Assembly (NCBI GenBank): GCA_030035585.1
Contig: CM057464.1
Location: 79,034,919 to 79,098,918 of the forward strand
Origin: Dugong dugon
Lineage: Eukaryota > Chordata > Mammalia > Sirenia > Dugongidae
DNA: 64,000 bases
Direction of reading: 5' to 3'
In this document: one piece after another, positions 1 through 13,249 of the stretch
How positions within the stretch are numbered: the stretch's first letter is position 1
Layout: each line of letters opens with the position of its first letter
Notes under the pieces: generated by a model
Databases searched by the model: none
Seen by the model: only the letters and a program-made list of their open reading frames with translations
What the model was told of the DNA's origin: nothing
Translations under genes and position numbers: made by a program

Positions 1-741
1 AAGCATTGTGTTAACTGACCCTCACTTCTTCAAAGAAGAACATAGTTGGCTCAGTAAAGAAAATGGACTCTGTAGAAACCTTAGAGGCTTCCCTGAGATA
101 GGTGGTGGTACAGGTATTGACTCACCATAGCAACCATCTCCATCATTAGGGGATTGAGTCAAATTCTCAGAGTGAAGATGAATCCCTTTCAAGAGCTCCC
201 TATAAATCAGAACACTTAATTCGGTTTTCTTGCCATACTCACTAGAGTAGATCTAAAATCCTTGGAATTACTGACGGTCAAAGAGGATTCCCCTCCCTCC
301 TGTCTATTTGGATTTTCATTTGTGTAAGTGGCATGGGGCCTGGGTTGCTAGAAGGGTTACTGCTGCTATAGCCGCTGCTGCAATCATAATCGTCAGAACC
401 ACAGAGAAGTCAGCATGCCCCACTGCACTAAAAATGGATGATTTTATCTCCCTGGGTGAAATATCCACCTTATATTACCAAAGGCATTATTTCACTCTGC
501 CTAGCAATGATGAACTACCTTAAAGCAGCTGCACCTGGGAATGTTTAAGATTCACAGACCCCACCTTCTGAATCAGAATCATCCCAGGTGCCCCTAAAGG
601 GTTTGGGAGCCATGCATCAGAAGGAACTTGAGCATTAATTTAATTTATGGACCTACGGATCCTTAGTTTATTAAAATAACAATGAGTCTGGAAGAGTAGT
701 TTTCAATTTTGACTGGGTTATTTACTGGTTATGTTCTAATC
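1..741. other. Intergenic, mostly unclassified; MER5-like fragment
   Basis: No gene is seen. Around 522-625 a stretch containing 'cacctgggaatg' and 'ctgaatcagaatc' resembles the old mammalian MER5 (hAT-Charlie) non-autonomous DNA transposons. The rest is not recognised. The short open frames here have no protein-like features. Confidence 0.4.
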
Positions 742-1402
742 TTTTTTGTTGCTGTTGTTGTGTAGCACATTTTTTATTCATTATTGTACTTTAGATGAAG
801 GTTTACAGAACAAACTAGCTTCTCATTAAACAATTAGTACACATATTGTTTTGTGACATTGGTTAACAACCCCATGGCATGACAACACTGTTCTCGAACT
901 TGGGTTCCCTATTACCAGCTTTCCTGTCCCCTCCTGCCTTCTCGTCCTTGCCCCTGGGCTGGTGTGCCCCTTTAGTCTCATTTTGTTTTATGGGCCTGTC
1001 TAACCTTTGGCTGAAGGGTGAACCTCAGGAGTGACTTCAACACTGAGTTAAAAGGGTGTCTGCGGGTCATACTCTCAGGATTTCTCCAGTCTCTATCAGG
1101 CCAGTAAGTCTGGTCTTTATTTGTGAGTTAGAAGTTTGTTCTACATTTTTCTCCAGCTCTTTCCATGACCCTGTATTTTTATCCCTGTCAGAGCAGTCAG
1201 TGGTGATAGCCGGCCACCATCTAGCTGTACTGGACTCAGTCTGGTGGAGGCCGTGGTAGTGGTGATCCATTAGTCCTTTGGACTAACCTTTCCCTTGTGT
1301 CTTTGGTTTTCTTCATTCTCCCTTGCTCCCGATGGGGTACTGCCAGTGGAGTATCTTAGATGGCCACTCATAAGCTTTTAAGACCTCAGACACTACTCAC
1401 CA
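742..1402 (-). mobile_element. L1 3' end (3'UTR), inverted
   Basis: On the minus strand this reads as the same 3'UTR that ends the long L1 at 51653-57851 and the fragments at 4250, 37440 and 60261. Shared blocks include the segment around 'aaaagcttatgagtggccat' and the one around 'ctggagaaaaatgtagaac'. The element is 5' truncated; no ORF2 sequence remains. Confidence 0.8.
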
Positions 1403-2955
1403 TGTGTTTTAATCTCCTTATGTAAAATGGGAGAGACAATTCTCCCAATATCATGTTAGAGTTGGTAAGAGATGCTATAAAATAATATAAATAAAATCAT
1501 TTGGGAAGTTAAATTGTATGGAAATGCAAGGTATTTTCCTGTTATGAGGACTTTTCCTTGGCCCTGTGCTGACTCTACCACTTTCTATGAGCACTTGGAT
1601 AGGTCACTCATCCTTTCCAATTCCCTGATGTATAACTGGATAATCTTCCAGGTCTTTCCAATTCTACCTTTCTATGGTTCTAGAATTCTTTCATCTTCTT
1701 GCACTTTGGAAAGCCCCATATTCCCAACCATTTACTTCATTTGCTGCCTTTCATCATTTTCACACCTTCTGAATCTCAGCTTCTCCAAAATGTCATGCAG
1801 GTATAAGCACTTCACAAGTCCCTTTCACAATGACCATGGCAAGCAGACAGGCTGGGCTTTGAAAAGAAAAGAATCCTTTAAAAATGAAAGATTATTACTG
1901 TTTAAGCCAGGGGATGCAAGGATGAAAAATAAGAAACTTGAAGAGCCATTTTTAATGATACCCAAAATAAAAATTTTCGTACACTTGCAGTATAATACCC
2001 TAAATAGTGTAGGGTGACCATAGATATTTTCCATCCTGAATTAAGCCCTGTGTGTACAGTAGTCACCTACCAGGGTTTTCCTCTCAAAATATAATTGAAG
2101 GAAACCATTATACTGTAAAACCTGTTCTTAAATAAGCTCTGTAGCACAATCATTGATTCGTCAACAATTTCAGCATATGCTGAGATGACCTACCAGTTAA
2201 CAGAGTATTTACCATACTCTTCTCAATTCATCTTTAATAAGAATTAGCATTTCTTTGATATAATCAATAAAAAAAAAGACAAAGAAAATATTTTCCTGAA
2301 ATTTCCAAATACTCAGTCTAGTCTTGAAAGTCAAAATTTTGTAAAAGACTAATCACCCTAATGCAATATAACAATTTAAAAATATTACAATAAACTTGTT
2401 TTAGGTTTGCCGTGTTGAGAATTTTCTAAGGGCATGGTTTCTGTCTGCCGTGTACTGCACTTATGGGAGGATGATGCCCGAGGGGAAGTTAAGGCTAGAA
2501 TTCTCTGTGCAAGGTCTCTGCCAAAGAGATCAGCATGTCACTATCACTTTAGGTGAATCTGTACTAGATCAATAATTTATTCTTGAGTCCCTAATACTAC
2601 TTGTCAGTTGTTTTGTCATGTTATTCATTTTAAGGAATAAGAAGGAAGATTATTCTGAACAGTAGTGTAAAAGTGAGTTATTAATCATCTAGAAGAATTA
2701 TCCAAATACAGCAACAAAAGGTGGTAAACAATCTGTACCACTCAGGTGATACTATCCAAGCCAAGATAAACCAGCCTTTATCATCACCATCACTTTCTTG
2801 ATTTTACCTTCTAGTCTCATTGTCCGCTGCCAGATCCTATTTCTCATGGTTTCTATTTCCTACCAAATACCAGGACGGTCCTCCAACTATCCTTAAATCG
2901 AGCATGAAACAATAACAGAATACGTTAGCTGTTCATTAAATGCTATGTGTCAAGT
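1403..2955. other. Intergenic, no feature recognised
   Basis: AT-rich unique or very old sequence. A 167-codon open frame begins at 1514, but its composition (Ser/Phe/Leu-rich, no domain) and isolation look like chance. Confidence 0.4.
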
Positions 2956-3174
2956 GGAGTCCCTGGGTAGTGCAAACAATTAGTTCAGATAGTTACTATT
3001 CGAAAGGCTGGCTGTTCCAGTCCACTCAGAGGTACCGCAAAAGAAAAGCCTGATGATCTACTTCCAAAAAATCAACCACTCAAAATCCTATGGAGCATGG
3101 TTCTACTCTGACACACATGGGGCCTCTATGAGTCGAAATTGACTTGACAGCAACTCTCTTTTTTTTTTTTTTTT
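2956..3174 (+). repeat. AfroSINE, plus strand
   Basis: The head 'ggagtccctgggtagtgcaa' matches the tRNA-derived 5' end of the family, with a tRNA-like body. The 3' part 'tatgagtcgaaattgactt' is the segment the family shares with the RTE LINE 3' end. A T-run follows. This copy belongs to the older, more diverged subtype with 'gatctacttccaaaaa' in the middle. Confidence 0.8.
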
Positions 3175-4249
3175 AATATGCCAGGTAGTACTGTGTTAGG
3201 CCCAGGGAGATTTACAGAACATGGCCTCTGCCTTGGGAAGTCTCCTGGTCTATGAGAAAGACAGGAGGGATTTTAAAAATGATTATAGTAATGTAATGAA
3301 TGCTGCAATAGAAGTATGTGCAATGTATTATGGGAGCACAAGGAATGGAGTACCTAGGTTGAGGGAAAGGTCAGAAATTTTTCATAAAAGAATTACTATA
3401 AGGCTGATCTTTAAAGGAATTAGAAAGAGAAGATGCCAGCAAAGAGAGTAAAAGATGCAAAGCCATGGGAATTCTGAGAAAGCATGACATACTTTGGAAA
3501 TCACAGTTGGTTAAAAAGGCTAGAAGGTAACATAGTGGAGAAGGACGCTAGTAAGGTAAAGGGGGGTAGGGAGGGTCTTAAAGGCTGGCTGAAGAGTTTG
3601 GATTTTATTTAAAAGTCAATGAAGGGCCATTGGGGGATTTTTAAAGAGGAGAATCACAAAATTCAAAATGACACTGAATTTTAAAATGCAGGGTAGATTA
3701 GATGGAAATAAGACTAGAAGTCATTGAATCACGCTATTGTAATTCAATTCAGTAAATGTTGTTAAAAGAATGAATGAATGGCTGAACGAATGAACAAATT
3801 AAAACTCTGACTGTAAAAATTGGAAGGAGGGGGACGATTTCTGAGATATTTGTAGATAGGTTTAGTAGAATTTGGTGACCAATCAGACAAGGAAGTGAGT
3901 AAAAGGGAGGAGTCTAGTATGACTGCCAGGTTTCTGGCTTGGGCACCTGAGAAACAGAGTTACCACTCACAGATGTCAGGACAACATTAAGATGAACATG
4001 TCTAATGGAGGGAGGGAGTTGCTTATTGGTTCAGCTTTGGACCTGATGAGTATGAGTTGTCTGTAGTACGTCCCATGGAAGTACTCATCTTGAGCTCAGT
4101 AGATAGGTCTTTACTGGAAGCACATTTTAGAGTTATTATTGAATGTTTGGAAGCTGAAATCAAAGAAGTCCTCAAAATGACTATGAGACTGTGGAGTGTA
4201 AGTGAATGACAGAGGAGGAATGGGAAAGATCCTTAAAAATATGAACAAC
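3175..4249. other. Intergenic, probable very old LINE-like sequence
   Basis: The wording around 3178-3260 ('tgccaggtagtactgtgtt') and 3590-3660 resembles ancient mammalian interspersed repeats, but no family can be fixed by eye. A short GAATGAATG-type run lies near 3768-3800. No gene is recognised. Confidence 0.35.
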
Positions 4250-6765
4250 TAAACAAAGAAAACTACAAAACACTACTGCAGGAAACCAAAAGAGAACGAC
4301 ATAAACGGAAAAACATACCATGCTCACGGATAGGAAGACTCAGCATTGTGAAAATGTCAATTCTACCCAAAGCAGTATACAGATATAACACAATCCCAAT
4401 CCAAATACCAACAGCATTCTTTAACAAGATGGAAAAACTAATCACCAACTTTATATGAAAGGAAAGAGGCCCTAGATAAGCAAAGCATTATTGAAGAAAA
4501 GGAACAAAGTAGGAGGCCTCACACTACCTAATCGCAGAACCTACTATACAGCCATAGTAGTCAAAGCAGCCTGGTATTGGTATAACACCAGACACATAGA
4601 CCTATGGAACAGAACTATGAACCCAGATGTAAATCCATCCACCTATGGTCAGCTTATCTTTGACAAAGGACCAAAGTTCATTAAACGGGGAAAAGACAAT
4701 CTTTTTAACAAATGGTGCTGGCAAAACTGGATGTCCATCTGTAAAAAAATGAAACAGGACCCATTCTTTACACCATACACAAAAACTAACTCAAAATGTC
4801 TCAAAGACCTAAATGTAAAACCTAAAACGATAAAGATCATGGAATAAAAAATAGGGACAATGCTAGGTACCCTAATACATGGCATAAATACAATACAAAC
4901 CACAACTAACAGTGCACAAACACCAGAAGATAAACTAGATAACTGGGAGCTCCTAAAAATTAAACACTTATGCCCATCGAAAGATTTCACCAAAAGAGTA
5001 AAAAGAGAACTTACAAACAGGGGAAAAAAATATTTGGCTATGACATATTCGATAAGGGTCTAATCTCTAAAATCTATAAAATAACTTCAACATCTCAACA
5101 ATGAAAAGACAAATAATCCAGCTAAAAAGTGGGCAAAGGATATGAACTGACACTTCACCAAAGAAGACTTTCAGGCGGCTAGCAGACATATGAGGAAATG
5201 CTCCAGATCATTAACCATTAGAGAAATACAAATCAAAACTTCAAAGAAATACCATCTCACTCCGACATTACTGGCACTCATTAAAAAAAAAAAAAAAAAA
5301 AAAAAACAGAAAATAACAAATGTTGGAGAGGTTGCAGGGAGATTGGAATTTTTATGCAGTTCTGGTGGGAATGTAAAACGGTACCTCCACTATGGAAAAT
5401 GATATGGCGCCTCCTTAAAAAGCTGGAACTAGAAATACCATATGATCCAACAATCCCACTCCTAGAACTATTTCTCCTAGAGAAATAAGAGCTGTCACAT
5501 GAATAGACATATGCACGGCTATGTTCTTTGCAGCATTATTCACAATAGCAAAAAATGGAAACAACCTAAGTGCCCATCAACAGATGAATGGATAAACAAA
5601 TTATGGTACATACACACAATGGAGTACTATGCAACAATAAAGAACAATGATGAATCTGCGAAGTACTTTATAATATAGATGAATTTGGAGGGCATTATGC
5701 TGAGTGAAATAAATCAATCACGAAAGGACAAATATTGTATGAGACCACTATTATAAAAACTCAAGAAAAGGTTTACACACAGAAAAAAAACATTCTTTAA
5801 TGGTTACAAGGGAGGGGAGAAGAAGAGAAGGGAGGGATGGGGAGGGGAAATCACTAACCAGATAGTAGACAAGTTTGAACTTTGGTGAAGGGAAACACAA
5901 CACAATATAGGGGAAGTCAGCACAACTTGACTAAGGCAAAGTCATAGAAGCTTCCTAGACACATCCAAACACCTTGAAGGACCGAGTTACCAGAATTGAG
6001 GGCTGGGCACCATAGTCTTGCGGACATCTAGGTCAACTGGCATAACATAGTTCAAAAAGAAAATGTTCTACATCCTACTTTGGTGAGTAGCATCTGTGAT
6101 CTTAAAAGCTTGTAAATGGCCATCTAAGATACATCTATTAGTTCTACCCTGTCTGAGCAAAGGAGAATGAAGAAAACCAAAGATACAAGAAAGATATTAG
6201 TCCAAAGGACTAATAAACTACATGAACCACCCTCTACCAGCCTGAGCCCAGAAGAACTAGATGGTGCCCAGCTACCACCACCAACCACTCTGACAGGGAT
6301 CACAATAGAAGGTCCCAGACAGAGCTGGAGAAAAATGTAGAACAAAATTCAAATTCACAAGAAAACAATACACTTACTGGTCTGACAGAACCTCGAGGAA
6401 CCCCCAAGACTATGACCCCCAGATACCTTGCTAACTTGGAACTGAAGCCAGTCCTGAAGTCCACCTTTCAGTCAAAGATTAGACAGGCCTATAAAACAAA
6501 CAATAACACGCATGAGGAAAGTGATTCTTAGTTCAAGTGTACGAAACCAAACGGGCAACACTTGCCTAAAAGCAAAGACGAGAAGGCAAGAAGGGACAGG
6601 AAAACTGGATGAATGGACACAGGGAACTCGGGGTGGAAAGGAAGAAAGTGCTGACACATTGTGGGGATTGCAACCAGTGTCACAAAACAATTTGTGTATA
6701 AATTTTTGAATGAGAAACTAATTAGCACTGTAAATGTTCAACTAAAGCACAGTAAAATTAAATAT
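4250..6765 (+). mobile_element. 5'-truncated L1 (ORF2 C-terminal part plus 3'UTR)
   Basis: Translated pieces match the C-terminal third of L1 ORF2 protein, for example the conserved '[15 protein letters not shown]' block at about 4570-4620 and '[19 protein letters not shown]' near 4700-4755. They lie in several frames with frameshifts and an internal A24 run (5283-5306). The 3'UTR follows from about 5790, ending in an A/T-rich tail near 6765. The element is dead: most of the reverse transcriptase is missing and the frame is broken. Confidence 0.85.
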
Positions 6766-6799
6766 ATAGATATATACATAATAATACATATATAAAAAA

Positions 6800-6945
6800 C
6801 TGTAAAGCATGAAGGCAGAGTGAGACAAGTCATCTCAGGAACCCTGTTATCTGTCAAGTAGGGTAGTCACAAGAGAGAATGCACATGAACTGTTTAGCAC
6901 AATGCCTGTACATGGTAAGCACTGAATAAATGTAGTAGGATGATT
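6800..6945 (+). repeat. MIR-like fragment
   Basis: The end 'taagcactgaataaatgtag' and the preceding 'acaatgcctgtacatgg' match the 3' part of MIR core-SINEs. It directly follows the L1 tail. Confidence 0.5.
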
Positions 6946-7647
6946 AACTTTAGGTAGGACATTTCCAAGACAGTAAGGATGGCTTGACTGCACCAGCAGT
7001 GTGGAGGATAGATGAATTTGATCACTCTGCTCCCTCTTGGTGGAAAGAACATTGGAGATATGAGTCACAGATGCTCATGGTGTCCATTAGCTGGGTAGTA
7101 ATTAGTGCGATTTCATCAAAATGTATTCATGTTTACAAATAACATGCTAATGAAGGAAAATATCTCTAAGTTATAAACACCTTTATAACAAACCATTAAA
7201 GCAATTCCAAATTAATTAGAAAGATCATGGGTGACACTTATAAACAGCAGGGATTTAAATGGAGTTGTTTTGAAGAAGTGACAGTGTGTAAAGAAAGCGA
7301 TTTGATGGAATTTGAGGAACAAATAATTTCCATTGCCACTATTAATTGTAAAAACAGTGAACTTTACACAATGGACATTAAATAAAAGGAAAGGGCTTAA
7401 ACAGCAGTTAAAAAAAAGTATTTAATTTGGGTTTAAAAATGAATTTGCCAAAGAAGACTGTAAAATCACTTGGTCTACAAGTTTTTTGAAGAGATTCTTG
7501 TTTGCCTGGCTGTCATCTGATCTAGTAGATCCTTTTCAGTTGCCTTTTCAACTGTATGAAAGAGTGTTACAGTGACTCTAAAAGATCACTAGTGGCTTCA
7601 GTCATGAGAGACTAAGGGTGGTACCCCACAGTAATGCTTTTCACAAT
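6946..7647. other. Intergenic, nothing recognised
   Basis: AT-rich sequence without a credible coding frame or a repeat that I can name. Confidence 0.4.
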
Positions 7648-8080
7648 AGTTCTTATTTTCTTGGTGCTGCTGTAACATAAATACCACAAATGGGAGGCTT
7701 TAAAGAACAGAAATTCTAGCCTCACAGTTCAGGAGGTTAGAAGTCTGAATTCAGGGCACTGGCTATAGAGGAAGGCTGTCTACTCTGGGGGAAGATTCTT
7801 GTCTCTTTCAGCTTCTGTAGCCCTGGTGTTTCTCAGTTCCTTGGTGATCTTCACATGGCATCTATCTCCCCACCCGCTCCAACCCTTATTCCTGCTTGCC
7901 TCTGTGTCTAATCTGCTCTTTTTGGAACTAAGAAGTGATTAAGCTTAGGACACACCCTGCACCAATATGGTGCCATTAACATAACAGAGAAAGCCCTATT
8001 CCAAAATGGGATTACCTCCACAAGTATAGGGGTTAGAATCTGAACACATATTTTGTGGGGAAACAGTTCAATCCACAGCA
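7648..8080 (-). mobile_element. MaLR-type solo LTR, inverted
   Basis: Reads on the minus strand as the LTR family also seen at 25206-25674 and 34977-35398 (minus) and 13255-14182, 61778-62199 and 62607-63128 (plus). In plus-strand order, shared blocks are 'ggtgctgctgtaacataaa', 'cagttcaggaggttagaag' and the terminal 'cagttcaatccacagca'. This is ERVL-MaLR (MLT1/MST-like) LTR wording. Confidence 0.7.
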
Positions 8081-9301
8081 ATATCTAATTAATTTCCATA
8101 GTTTTCATCCTTTACAGCAGTGCTTCTCAATAAAAAATGAATTACTAGAAAAATGAAATGAAAAAAATACATAAAAGCACAAGCCTAATTTGTTTAATTA
8201 AATTGGTAGACAGAAAATTACCCTATCCAATTGTTATAAAGGCTTATAAATGCTAAATATTGATTTCTATACTTATCTCCTCTCAGACCAGTCACAAACA
8301 CCTTGCTACCAGTTCACAGTTGAGTATAACTGGTCTGGGGGCAATTTCTTTGGAAGTATTCATGAGAATGAGAGGGGAGGGCAAATTTTCAGTAATCTGC
8401 TACACAATCATATTTTATGATTTACTAAGCTCATAGAAGGATGACATACAAGTCAGAATGCTGGTACATTTGTAATGGAATGATTCCTTTCCAGGATCAG
8501 AATGTATATATGGGAAACCAAATCAAAAATTTAAAGTTTGTTTGTTGAGCAAACAATCAGAGCATAAGAAAATAAATAATTAAGTTTGAGGGATATTATG
8601 AGACCGGAAGAATAGCATAGCAGAGTGGTGGAGACAGGGACTCTTGTGGTCAGGCCACTGGGATTTGAATCTAAAAAGTGGCATCACATAACACTTGGTG
8701 TGACCTTCAACTTTCTGAGGCTCTGTGTCCTTATTTTTATAGAACAGATTTATTAAAAGATCGGTACAATATATTTCAGTTGATGTTATTACTACCATCC
8801 TACAACAACCATATATATGCCCATGGCATACCGATTCAATGCTTCTTCCTACCTAGACAGTGCTGGATAAACACTAACAATTTTCATATCTTTAGATTTT
8901 AGTTTTCTGTGTACCCAGTCATCAATCTCCTTCTGTTCTCACAATCTTCCTCCAGACAGATACAGTAAAATTGATTCAGTTTCAGCTTACAATCACATTC
9001 CAGTGCTGCTTCCCCTAGATTACACCCAAGTCAACCTTGACTCAAGTTTTAGATGTTTCCAAATGATAGTCACACAATTATAGGTAACCTCTTGGTTTAC
9101 ACCCACAGATATGATATATAAACACCTTCATTATGGCAGAGTTTCTTGTTTAATTCTCTAAAGACAACCTTATTTCAGGTCTTGGGAAGTTTTTCACTGG
9201 TTGAGCATGTCTGTTGGCAAATAAATCCACATTGAAAGCAAATTATCAGCAGAATAATTCCCAGTGTGCATGGAATCAGACTAAGAATGGTTGTGATGCT
9301 T
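8081..9301. other. Intergenic with a MIR fragment at about 8600-8740
   Basis: From about 8600 the sequence reads as a MIR head and core: 'ggatttgaatct', then 'cttggtgtgacct' and 'ctgaggctctgtgtcctta'. The rest is not recognised. No gene is seen. Confidence 0.45.
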
Positions 9302-10140
9302 TATATATATAATTTTATTTATTTCGTTGTTACTGTTGTTGAGAATATACACAGCGAAACATATACCAATTCAACAGTTTCTACATGTTACTGTTTAGTG
9401 ACATTGATTACATTCTTCAAGTTGTATAACCATTCTCACCCTCCTTTTCTGAGTTATTTCTCCCCCACTAACATAAATTCACTGCCCTCTAATGTTCCTA
9501 TCTAATCTTAATTGCTGTTGTCAATTTGATCCCATACAGATAGTTCTTAAAAGGGCATAATGCTCAGGGCAGACATTTTTTACTAGTTAAGCTAAACTAT
9601 TGTTTGGTTTAAAGATTTCAGGGGATTTTTTGGTTTAAGGTCTAAAAGTTATCTTAGGGCCATAGCTTCAGGGGTTTGTCCAACCTTCATGGCTTCAGGA
9701 AATCTGGAGTCTATGAGAATTTTAAATTCTGTTCTACGTTTTCCCCCCTTTGATCAGGATTCTTCTGTGGAATCCTTGATCAAAACATTCAGTAATGGAA
9801 GTTGGGCACTATCCAGTTCTTCTGGTCTCATGGCAAAAGAGGCAGTTGCTCTTAGAGGCAATTAGCCAGATATTCCATATCCTCCTCCTATTCCTGACTC
9901 TCCTTCTTCCTCTGTTGTTCCAGGCAAATAGAAATTGATCATTTTGCCTTGAATGGCAGCTTGCAGGCTTTTAAGACACCAGGCACTATGCATCAAACTA
10001 GGAGGTTGAACAGAAGCGGTAAACATGTTATTAGGCCGATCAACTGGGATGTCCCATGAAACCAGGACCCTAAACCTCCAAACCTAGAAACCAAATCCCA
10101 TGAGGTTTCTGGCTGTACAAAAGCAGTCTCAGCAGCTACT
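9302..10140 (-). mobile_element. LINE 3' end, inverted
   Basis: An A/T-rich start, then long L1-3'UTR-like sequence on the minus strand including 'gcttttaagacaccaggcac' (plus-strand order), a block typical of L1 3' ends in this genome. It directly abuts a second L1 piece at 10141. Confidence 0.6.
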
Positions 10141-10612
10141 TTATTTATTTTTTTTTTTGTAAATGTATCTATCGCACAACTCTTGCCAATTCAACTTTTT
10201 ACAGGTGTACAACTTACTGACAGCAATTACAACAATTGGCTGTGAAACCCTACCCTTAATCAATGCAATATTTCCATCACCATTAACCCCCACTTTTCCC
10301 CTCCCCTCAGCACCTGGTAACAACTAATAAACTTTGTTCTCTATACATTTGCCTTTTCTTGTCTATTTATATAAGTGAGGTTATACAATATTTGTCTTTT
10401 TGTGATTGACTTATTTCACTCAGCATAATACCTTCCAGCTCCTTCCATATTGTAGCATGTATCATATCTTCGTTTCTCCTACTGGCTGAGTAGTATTCCA
10501 TTGTATGTATGTACCATATTTTTTTTAATCCATTCATTGTTGATGGACACTGAAGTTGTTTCCAACTTTTGGCTATTGTGAATAGGACTGCAATGAATCA
10601 TTTGTGATGTTT
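10141..10612 (-). mobile_element. L1 3' end with ORF2 tail, inverted
   Basis: A T-run (the poly-A tail on the minus strand) at about 10141-10160 leads into 3'UTR. Then come the reverse complement of the ORF2 C-terminal region ('ttcactcagcataatacctt') and 'gttgatggacactgaagttg', the complement of the typical L1 'caacctaagtgcccatcaac' block. Confidence 0.75.
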
Positions 10613-11970
10613 TTGATGGCTGGAGTCAAATCAGGATAACCCGTTACCTCCATCTCTGCTGCAGAGATGACAATGAGGCTATAGAAACTGTCAGAGAACT
10701 TCTTCCCAGACAAATACTAACTCCCAATTTCTAGATGCCATGCAAATACCCCTTCTTGAAAAAATTCTTACCTGTGAATAGTCATCGTCCAATTTAATGT
10801 TTCCAATTTCTTCCCTGTAAATAACATTCCACACACTTTTTTTTTTTTATATTCCCTGGAATTCTGAAAATATTATGAATATTAGATATTCTTAAATCTC
10901 TTTAGGCATTCATTGGAAATTATTTTTCTCTATTTATAAGAGTAGCATTTTTAGAAGTAAATTAGGAATACAGAAAGTTATAAAGAAAAAAATTGTTCAG
11001 CATCACATCACCTAATGACACCCACAAAGCAGAGTACAGTTATTACACTGTTAACATTATGGCTTATTTTTTTTCTATTTTTAAATATTTGTATCCTATT
11101 TCTCTTCATTTAACATTACAAAGTATGCATTTTTCCATGCTAAAATCACAACCATACTTTTAATGTCTGAAAAATATCCCATCATGCAGATGCTAACAAG
11201 TCTAACTTTTCTAACAAGTTCAACAAAATAATGCAAATACGTGTTTATCATATGACTTCGAAAACAAAAAGAGCACAATCAATTTTAGCTATTCTTACTA
11301 TTATAATTATTAGGAATTTGGTTGTTCCCTAAAAACTTAAATACACACTTTTTAAAAGTTCCTTGCTCCTCCATATTCCTAAAATCCCCAGAAGTGTAGT
11401 GCATTTCTCCAAACATACTTTGAGCATCTTATTTCTTTTAAGCTTCTGGTTTATTCCTTACAAGCATACTGCTAATGAAAATGTCCCTGTGAATTATGAA
11501 ACTTTTTGTCATTATACTTACACAATTCAGCACTATAGCATAAAACAGGCTTACAATCATGACCTTACATCTTTGTTTGGATTTTTACAATAATTTTTGG
11601 AGGCTGTGGGGCACTTTGTGATTCAAGTTTTCTGAATTCTATTTCCGTATCTCTGTTCTGCCCACTTTTCTCCACTTCCATTGCCCCCATCGTAGTCACC
11701 ACTAGCATTGTCTCGCATTTAACAAGGTAGGAAACCTCAAGTCTTTTGCCCAATTGCTCCAATTCCACTCTAGGAACTCCTCCAATACGTTCTTTACAGA
11801 GCAGGAAAAAAGATTTTCTTAAAACATACATCTGTTTAATACTCCTCTATGCAGCTGACTATTCATTGTCCTTAAAATAAAATTCACATTTTTATAATAG
11901 CCTGCCAGATCTCTAGGCTTATCTCCTGCGTTTCTTATTTTGCTGCAGTCCTTCAGGTTTTTCAGCTCCT
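10613..11970. other. Intergenic, nothing recognised
   Basis: AT-rich sequence. The short open frames found on both strands show no protein-like features. Confidence 0.4.
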
Positions 11971-11983
11971 TGAACATTGCCAA

Positions 11984-12158
11984 GGAGCCCTCTTGGCACA
12001 GCAGTTAAGCACTTGGCTGCTAACCAAAAGGTCAGCAGTTCAAACCCACTAGCTGCTCTGCAGGAGAAAGATGTGGCAGTCTGCTTCCGTAAAAGTTTAC
12101 AGCGTTGGAAACCCTGTGGGGCAGTATGAGTTGGAATTGGCTTGAAGGCAGTGGTTTT
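11984..12158 (+). repeat. AfroSINE with perfect 13-bp TSD
   Basis: Full head-to-tail copy from 'ggagccctcttggcacagc' to 'ggcagtggttttt'. It is flanked by identical 13-mers 'tgaacattgccaa' at 11971-11983 and 12159-12171, which fixes its borders and shows target-primed insertion. Confidence 0.93.
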
Positions 12159-12468
12159 TGAACATTGCCAAACTCTTCCCACATGGGATGTCTGCACTGC
12201 CCTCCTTCTCTTTTCATGCTTCATTCTCATCATTTATGTCTAGGTCTTCTCAGGGGTGATGTCTCTGACTTCCTTTTCTAAAGCAAGTCATCTCTGCTAT
12301 TCTGTTCACATTCTCAACAACGCGTATTGCAATTTACAATTATTTGCTTATTTATTTTCTCTCTTCCCTCACCCAAATAAAACTTCCGTTCAGGCAGACA
12401 CCGTGTATATGTTGTTTATCATAAGGTAGGAGAGTTATCTGGCATATGCTAGACATTTAAGAAACAAG

Positions 12469-13194
12469 TGTTGGGAAGGGGGAAAGGTTGACAGGCAAAG
12501 TTATGGGAACCGGTGAGAACCCCAGGGACGAGCTGAGTGAGGCCAGGAGGCCCTGGTGTTGCCGGTAACTCCGGCTTCTGCTTGGCGCAACTCCACCCAG
12601 GGCCAAAAAGACAGACACCGAGTTGGGGAGAACAAAAGGCAACTTTATTGGCTGGCCAAGCAAGGACACAGACGGGGCTGCTTGGCACCAAAGACTGCCT
12701 TGCAGGTAGCTTGTTGAGGCTGGTTTATACAGGCAGGATCAGTTTCAGAATACAAAATGGTATGCATGCAGATGCAGAGTGTTCTAGAGTGAGTAAGCAT
12801 TTTCTAAGACCCAGGTTCGATTCCCTGTGCAAGAGGAACTTAATCATTTTTGTTCCTTAGCATGTCTGCTCTCCACCCAGGGGTGGAGAATTTCCCATAC
12901 ATTAAGCAGTTAATGAGCTAAGGGTCATCTGGAATGCCAGGATGGAGGTTAAGACCTGTTTCAGCCAATTCCGGCTAGTTGGTGGCTATTTCTGTTTAAG
13001 GAGGTTCTGAAGAGGATAAGAAAGAACTCTAGGAATTGGGCTGGGTGAGGGGCCATCTTGAAGCTAAGAAAAATGGCTCTATGGCTCCAGCTCTGTCTTA
13101 CTAGGACAAAACCCCAGTGAACATCACTGCTAAAGGGATTTAAAAGAAGAGAAGCCTGCAAAGAAAACTGTGAAAAACTGTTAACAGGATGACA
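12469..13194 (-). mobile_element. ERV1-like solo LTR, inverted
   Basis: On the minus strand the sequence has an LTR-like polyadenylation signal (TTTATT at 12644-12649 on plus), followed by a CT-rich stretch and 'tcggtgtctgtctttttgg', resembling an R/U5 segment. No gag/pol/env sequence is adjacent. Ends are uncertain: the left border could be 12469 or 12557 and no convincing TSD was found. It includes an odd tRNA-like B-box, 'ggttcgattcc', near 12813. Confidence 0.55.
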
Positions 13195-13249
13195 CAAAAG
13201 GATTTTAGGTGGGAAAGTAACCCAATCCTATGGAAACAAACATTGGTTG

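Noticed and set aside
1514..2017. 167-codon open frame as a possible gene
   Set aside because: Isolated, low-complexity Ser/Phe/Leu composition, no splice signals, promoter or homology that I can recognise.
3040..3110. tRNA gene-like signals in AfroSINE heads (here and at 11984, 23052, 34279, 41773)
   Set aside because: These are tRNA-derived SINE heads; arms are mismatched and the context is always the SINE body.
8284..8337. Inverted repeat CAGACCAGT...ACTGGTCTG, possible hairpin or small DNA transposon
   Set aside because: Only 9-10 bp arms with a loop of about 36 bp, no target duplication and no second copy seen.
11919..12233. 104-codon minus-strand frame
   Set aside because: It runs through an AfroSINE insertion (11984-12158) and is the antisense reading of it.
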